This document shows, one piece after another, positions 62,835 through 64,000 of a DNA stretch of 64,000 nt. Within the stretch, counting starts at the first letter, position 1. Each line of letters begins with the position of its first letter. A program made the translations under genes and the position numbers. A model generated the notes under the pieces. It was given only the letters and a program-made list of their open reading frames with translations. It made no database searches and was not told the origin of the DNA. The DNA comes from Sandarakinorhabdus sp. AAP62 (GTDB taxonomy: Bacteria > Pseudomonadota > Alphaproteobacteria > Sphingomonadales > Sphingomonadaceae), in NCBI RefSeq assembly GCF_000331225.1, contig NZ_ANFY01000006.1, forward strand, positions 99,813 through 163,812, in the 5' to 3' direction.

Positions 62835-63395
62835 GTGGCCAATATGCCCGACTGGATACGCGAAAAGCTGGAACAGCATGTGAGGACTTTGCCAGCCGTG
62901 CCGCCTGCCGATCGCATTTTTCGTGCAGCACGCGATTACCACGAAAGTGCCCAGCGATGTTTCGAGTTTCGCGAGGCAGAGGGTCGATCCCACTTCCTTC
63001 CTGTGCAGGGGTTGGTGCTGCACGCTTTTGCCTGTGAACTTTACTTGAAGGCGCTTTTCGCCATCGAAAAACAGACTGCTCCGGAGCGCGGCCACGAGCT
63101 GAACGTACTGTTCAGGCGACTGGATTCGGCAACTCAGGAGAAGATCACCCAGCGCTATCATGGCCGATATGAAGGAGGCGCACTGTCCGACGACCTTGTT
63201 ACGTTCGCGCGCGTGTTTCAGGATTGGCGCTATTCATACGAGTTTTCAGGCGCACACGAGATTGACCAAACTGGCGTCGCCCATCTTGCCTCTGCGCTAT
63301 ATGAGACATGCGCCGAGTTGCGTCCTGACCTTGTCTTGCTGGGAAAGGTTCATGACCGGCTAGTTGCGGCGGCGCAAGGCGTGCCGATCTGCTAA
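62835..63395 (+). CDS. HEPN-like protein of unknown function
   Basis: The 186-residue helical protein contains RAARDYHESAQRC and ACELYLKALFAI followed by GHELNVLFRRLD, a pattern typical of HEPN-domain proteins (a His in a GH[DE]L turn; an Arg-x5-His is also visible). HEPN proteins include RNases in toxin-antitoxin and anti-phage systems and non-catalytic regulators; catalytic status is uncertain. GTG 62835 has AAAGGA 8 bp upstream; ATG 62844 is the alternative. It diverges from the membrane protein gene across about 215 bp. Confidence 0.65.
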   Translation: MANMPDWIREKLEQHVRTLPAVPPADRIFRAARDYHESAQRCFEFREAEGRSHFLPVQGLVLHAFACELYLKALFAIEKQTAPERGHELNVLFRRLDSATQEKITQRYHGRYEGGALSDDLVTFARVFQDWRYSYEFSGAHEIDQTGVAHLASALYETCAELRPDLVLLGKVHDRLVAAAQGVPIC

Positions 63396-63512
63396 CACTT
63401 CCGGGAACACAATACAAAAATTCCTTGATGCCAGCGCGCTAATTCAGCGCGTCACCGTGTCGAGCATTGTGTGAATTTTTGGGGATTGAGAGCTGCCACA
63501 AAACAAACGGGT

Positions 63513-63531
63513 GCAGGGACTGCGTCCCTGC
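63513..63531. repeat. GCAGGG palindromic repeat, copy 2
   Basis: GCAGGGAC-TGC-GTCCCTGC, followed by CCGCCGGAGG; AAACAAACG before it is shared with copy 4. Confidence 0.6.
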
Positions 63532-63743
63532 CCGCCGGAGGCTCCCTTACTTCCCTTCTTGCAGAGCGCACATCGGAAAGCTGTCCTACACGGCGCTGGC
63601 GGCGTTATACTCGGCGTCTGGCCCGCCCGGCTGCTCTTTCCACGATTGATCTTGTCCAGACGCGCACGCGCATGTGGAAGAATCTGTAACCTTTGTAACC
63701 TACAGCGGCGCCCCTGAAACGAACGAAGGGGCGGCCCTGAGGC

Positions 63744-63774
63744 GGACGGGTGCAGCGATCGCGTCCCTGTCCGC
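63744..63774. repeat. GCAGGG palindromic repeat, copy 3 (diverged)
   Basis: GTGCAGCGATCGCGTCCCTG is a decayed form of the same unit, followed by a CCGCCAGCGG variant of the flank. Confidence 0.45.
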
Positions 63775-63966
63775 CAGCGGCCATTTTCCCGATGCGCCAG
63801 CCCCCTGCTGTCCTGCACGGCCAGTGCCTGTCATCCTGTCGATGGGCGCTGCTCTTGCACATGGGGTGCGAGGGGTCGACCAGGCAGAGGTCGGCGGTTC
63901 ACAACCCCGCGAAATGCGGAAAAACTGTCAAAAGTGGCCAACCTTGGAACCGCCGAGAAAACAAAC

Positions 63967-63993
63967 GCGTGCAGGGACTGCGTCCCTGCACGC
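63967..63993. repeat. GCAGGG palindromic repeat, copy 4
   Basis: GCGTGCAGGGAC-TGC-GTCCCTGCACGC is the longest copy, with perfect 12-bp arms. AAACAAACG precedes it as in copy 2. Confidence 0.6.
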
Positions 63994-64000
63994 GGCGGGG

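Larger units (their letters stand above)
63396..64000. other. Gene-free, repeat-rich end of window
   Basis: No gene supported. The stretch is occupied by repeats related to GTGCAGGGACTGCGTCCCTG. The short open frames in it coincide with those repeats. It continues beyond the window edge. Confidence 0.6.

Noticed and set aside
62619..63161. N-terminal extension of the minus-strand membrane protein over the HEPN-like gene
   Set aside because: The extension lacks motifs, overlaps a better coding frame on the plus strand, and GTG 62618 has a good ribosome site.
62079..63395. Calling the island pair a HEPN-MNT toxin-antitoxin system
   Set aside because: No nucleotidyltransferase (MNT) gene is present and the pair is divergent rather than an overlapping operon.
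63500..64000. CRISPR array suggested by recurrent short repeats
   Set aside because: Copies are palindromic, unequal in length and irregularly spaced (about 230 bp), with no spacer structure and no cas genes.

Overview
The window is high-GC DNA that reads as an alphaproteobacterium, most likely a sphingomonad. The grounds are three TonB-dependent receptors (TBDRs), non-phosphorylative sugar-acid catabolism, a complete Tad pilus locus and a XylB-type aldose dehydrogenase. This placement is inference from gene content; there is no rRNA gene here. Genes are densely packed, with many 4-nt ATGA/GTGA start-stop overlaps.

Region 1 (1-29120) is a carbohydrate and sugar-acid utilisation island. It holds TBDRs at 1-2225, 23458-25278 and 27096-29120, an FAD/Fe-S 2-hydroxyacid oxidase (glcDEF), a pentonate-type IlvD/EDD dehydratase, a GntR/FCD regulator, a fumarylacetoacetase-fold hydrolase, three SDR dehydrogenases and an MFS carrier. 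It also holds a PQQ-type aldose dehydrogenase carrying its own haem c domain, a mutarotase, a metallo-beta-lactamase-fold protein, a PVC-type dehydrogenase/cytochrome c with an ABC transporter, a VTT/DedA protein and a Tat-exported carboxylesterase. The central genes fit an oxidative route: aldonate, then 2-keto-3-deoxy acid, then 2,4-diketo acid, then pyruvate plus glycolate or lactate, with glcDEF oxidising the second product. Near-palindromic sites built on CTGTATACAG or CTGTATATAG lie before five transcription units between 2.4 and 27 kb. They look like operators of one regulon, with the GntR/FCD protein at 8490-9167 as the natural candidate regulator.

Region 2 (29428-41825) is mixed: tRNA-Ser(GGA), an acyl-CoA synthetase, an oversized solitary flagellin with a duplicated central module, an RluA-type pseudouridine synthase, an amidohydrolase / Ntn acylase / RpiR-regulator operon, a metallophosphoesterase plus GT4 glycosyltransferase pair, and galE.

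Region 3 (41872-55508) is a 13-gene Tad/Flp pilus locus on the minus strand (flp, cpaA, cpaB, cpaC, a minimal cpaD-like gene, cpaE, cpaF, tadB, tadC, tadD, two TadE-like genes, tadG). Next to it are a SARP/BTAD-TPR regulator and a divergent outer-membrane beta-barrel gene.

Region 4 (55529-61792) has a second sugar-acid set (XylB-like aldose 1-dehydrogenase, DgoA-type aldolase, SMP-30 lactonase), tRNA-Pro(CGG), an FprA-type ferredoxin-NADP reductase and lepA. The last 2.2 kb is different in character: visibly lower GC, a divergent pair of unknown genes (a two-TM protein and a HEPN-like protein), and several copies of palindromic intergenic repeats. It looks acquired.
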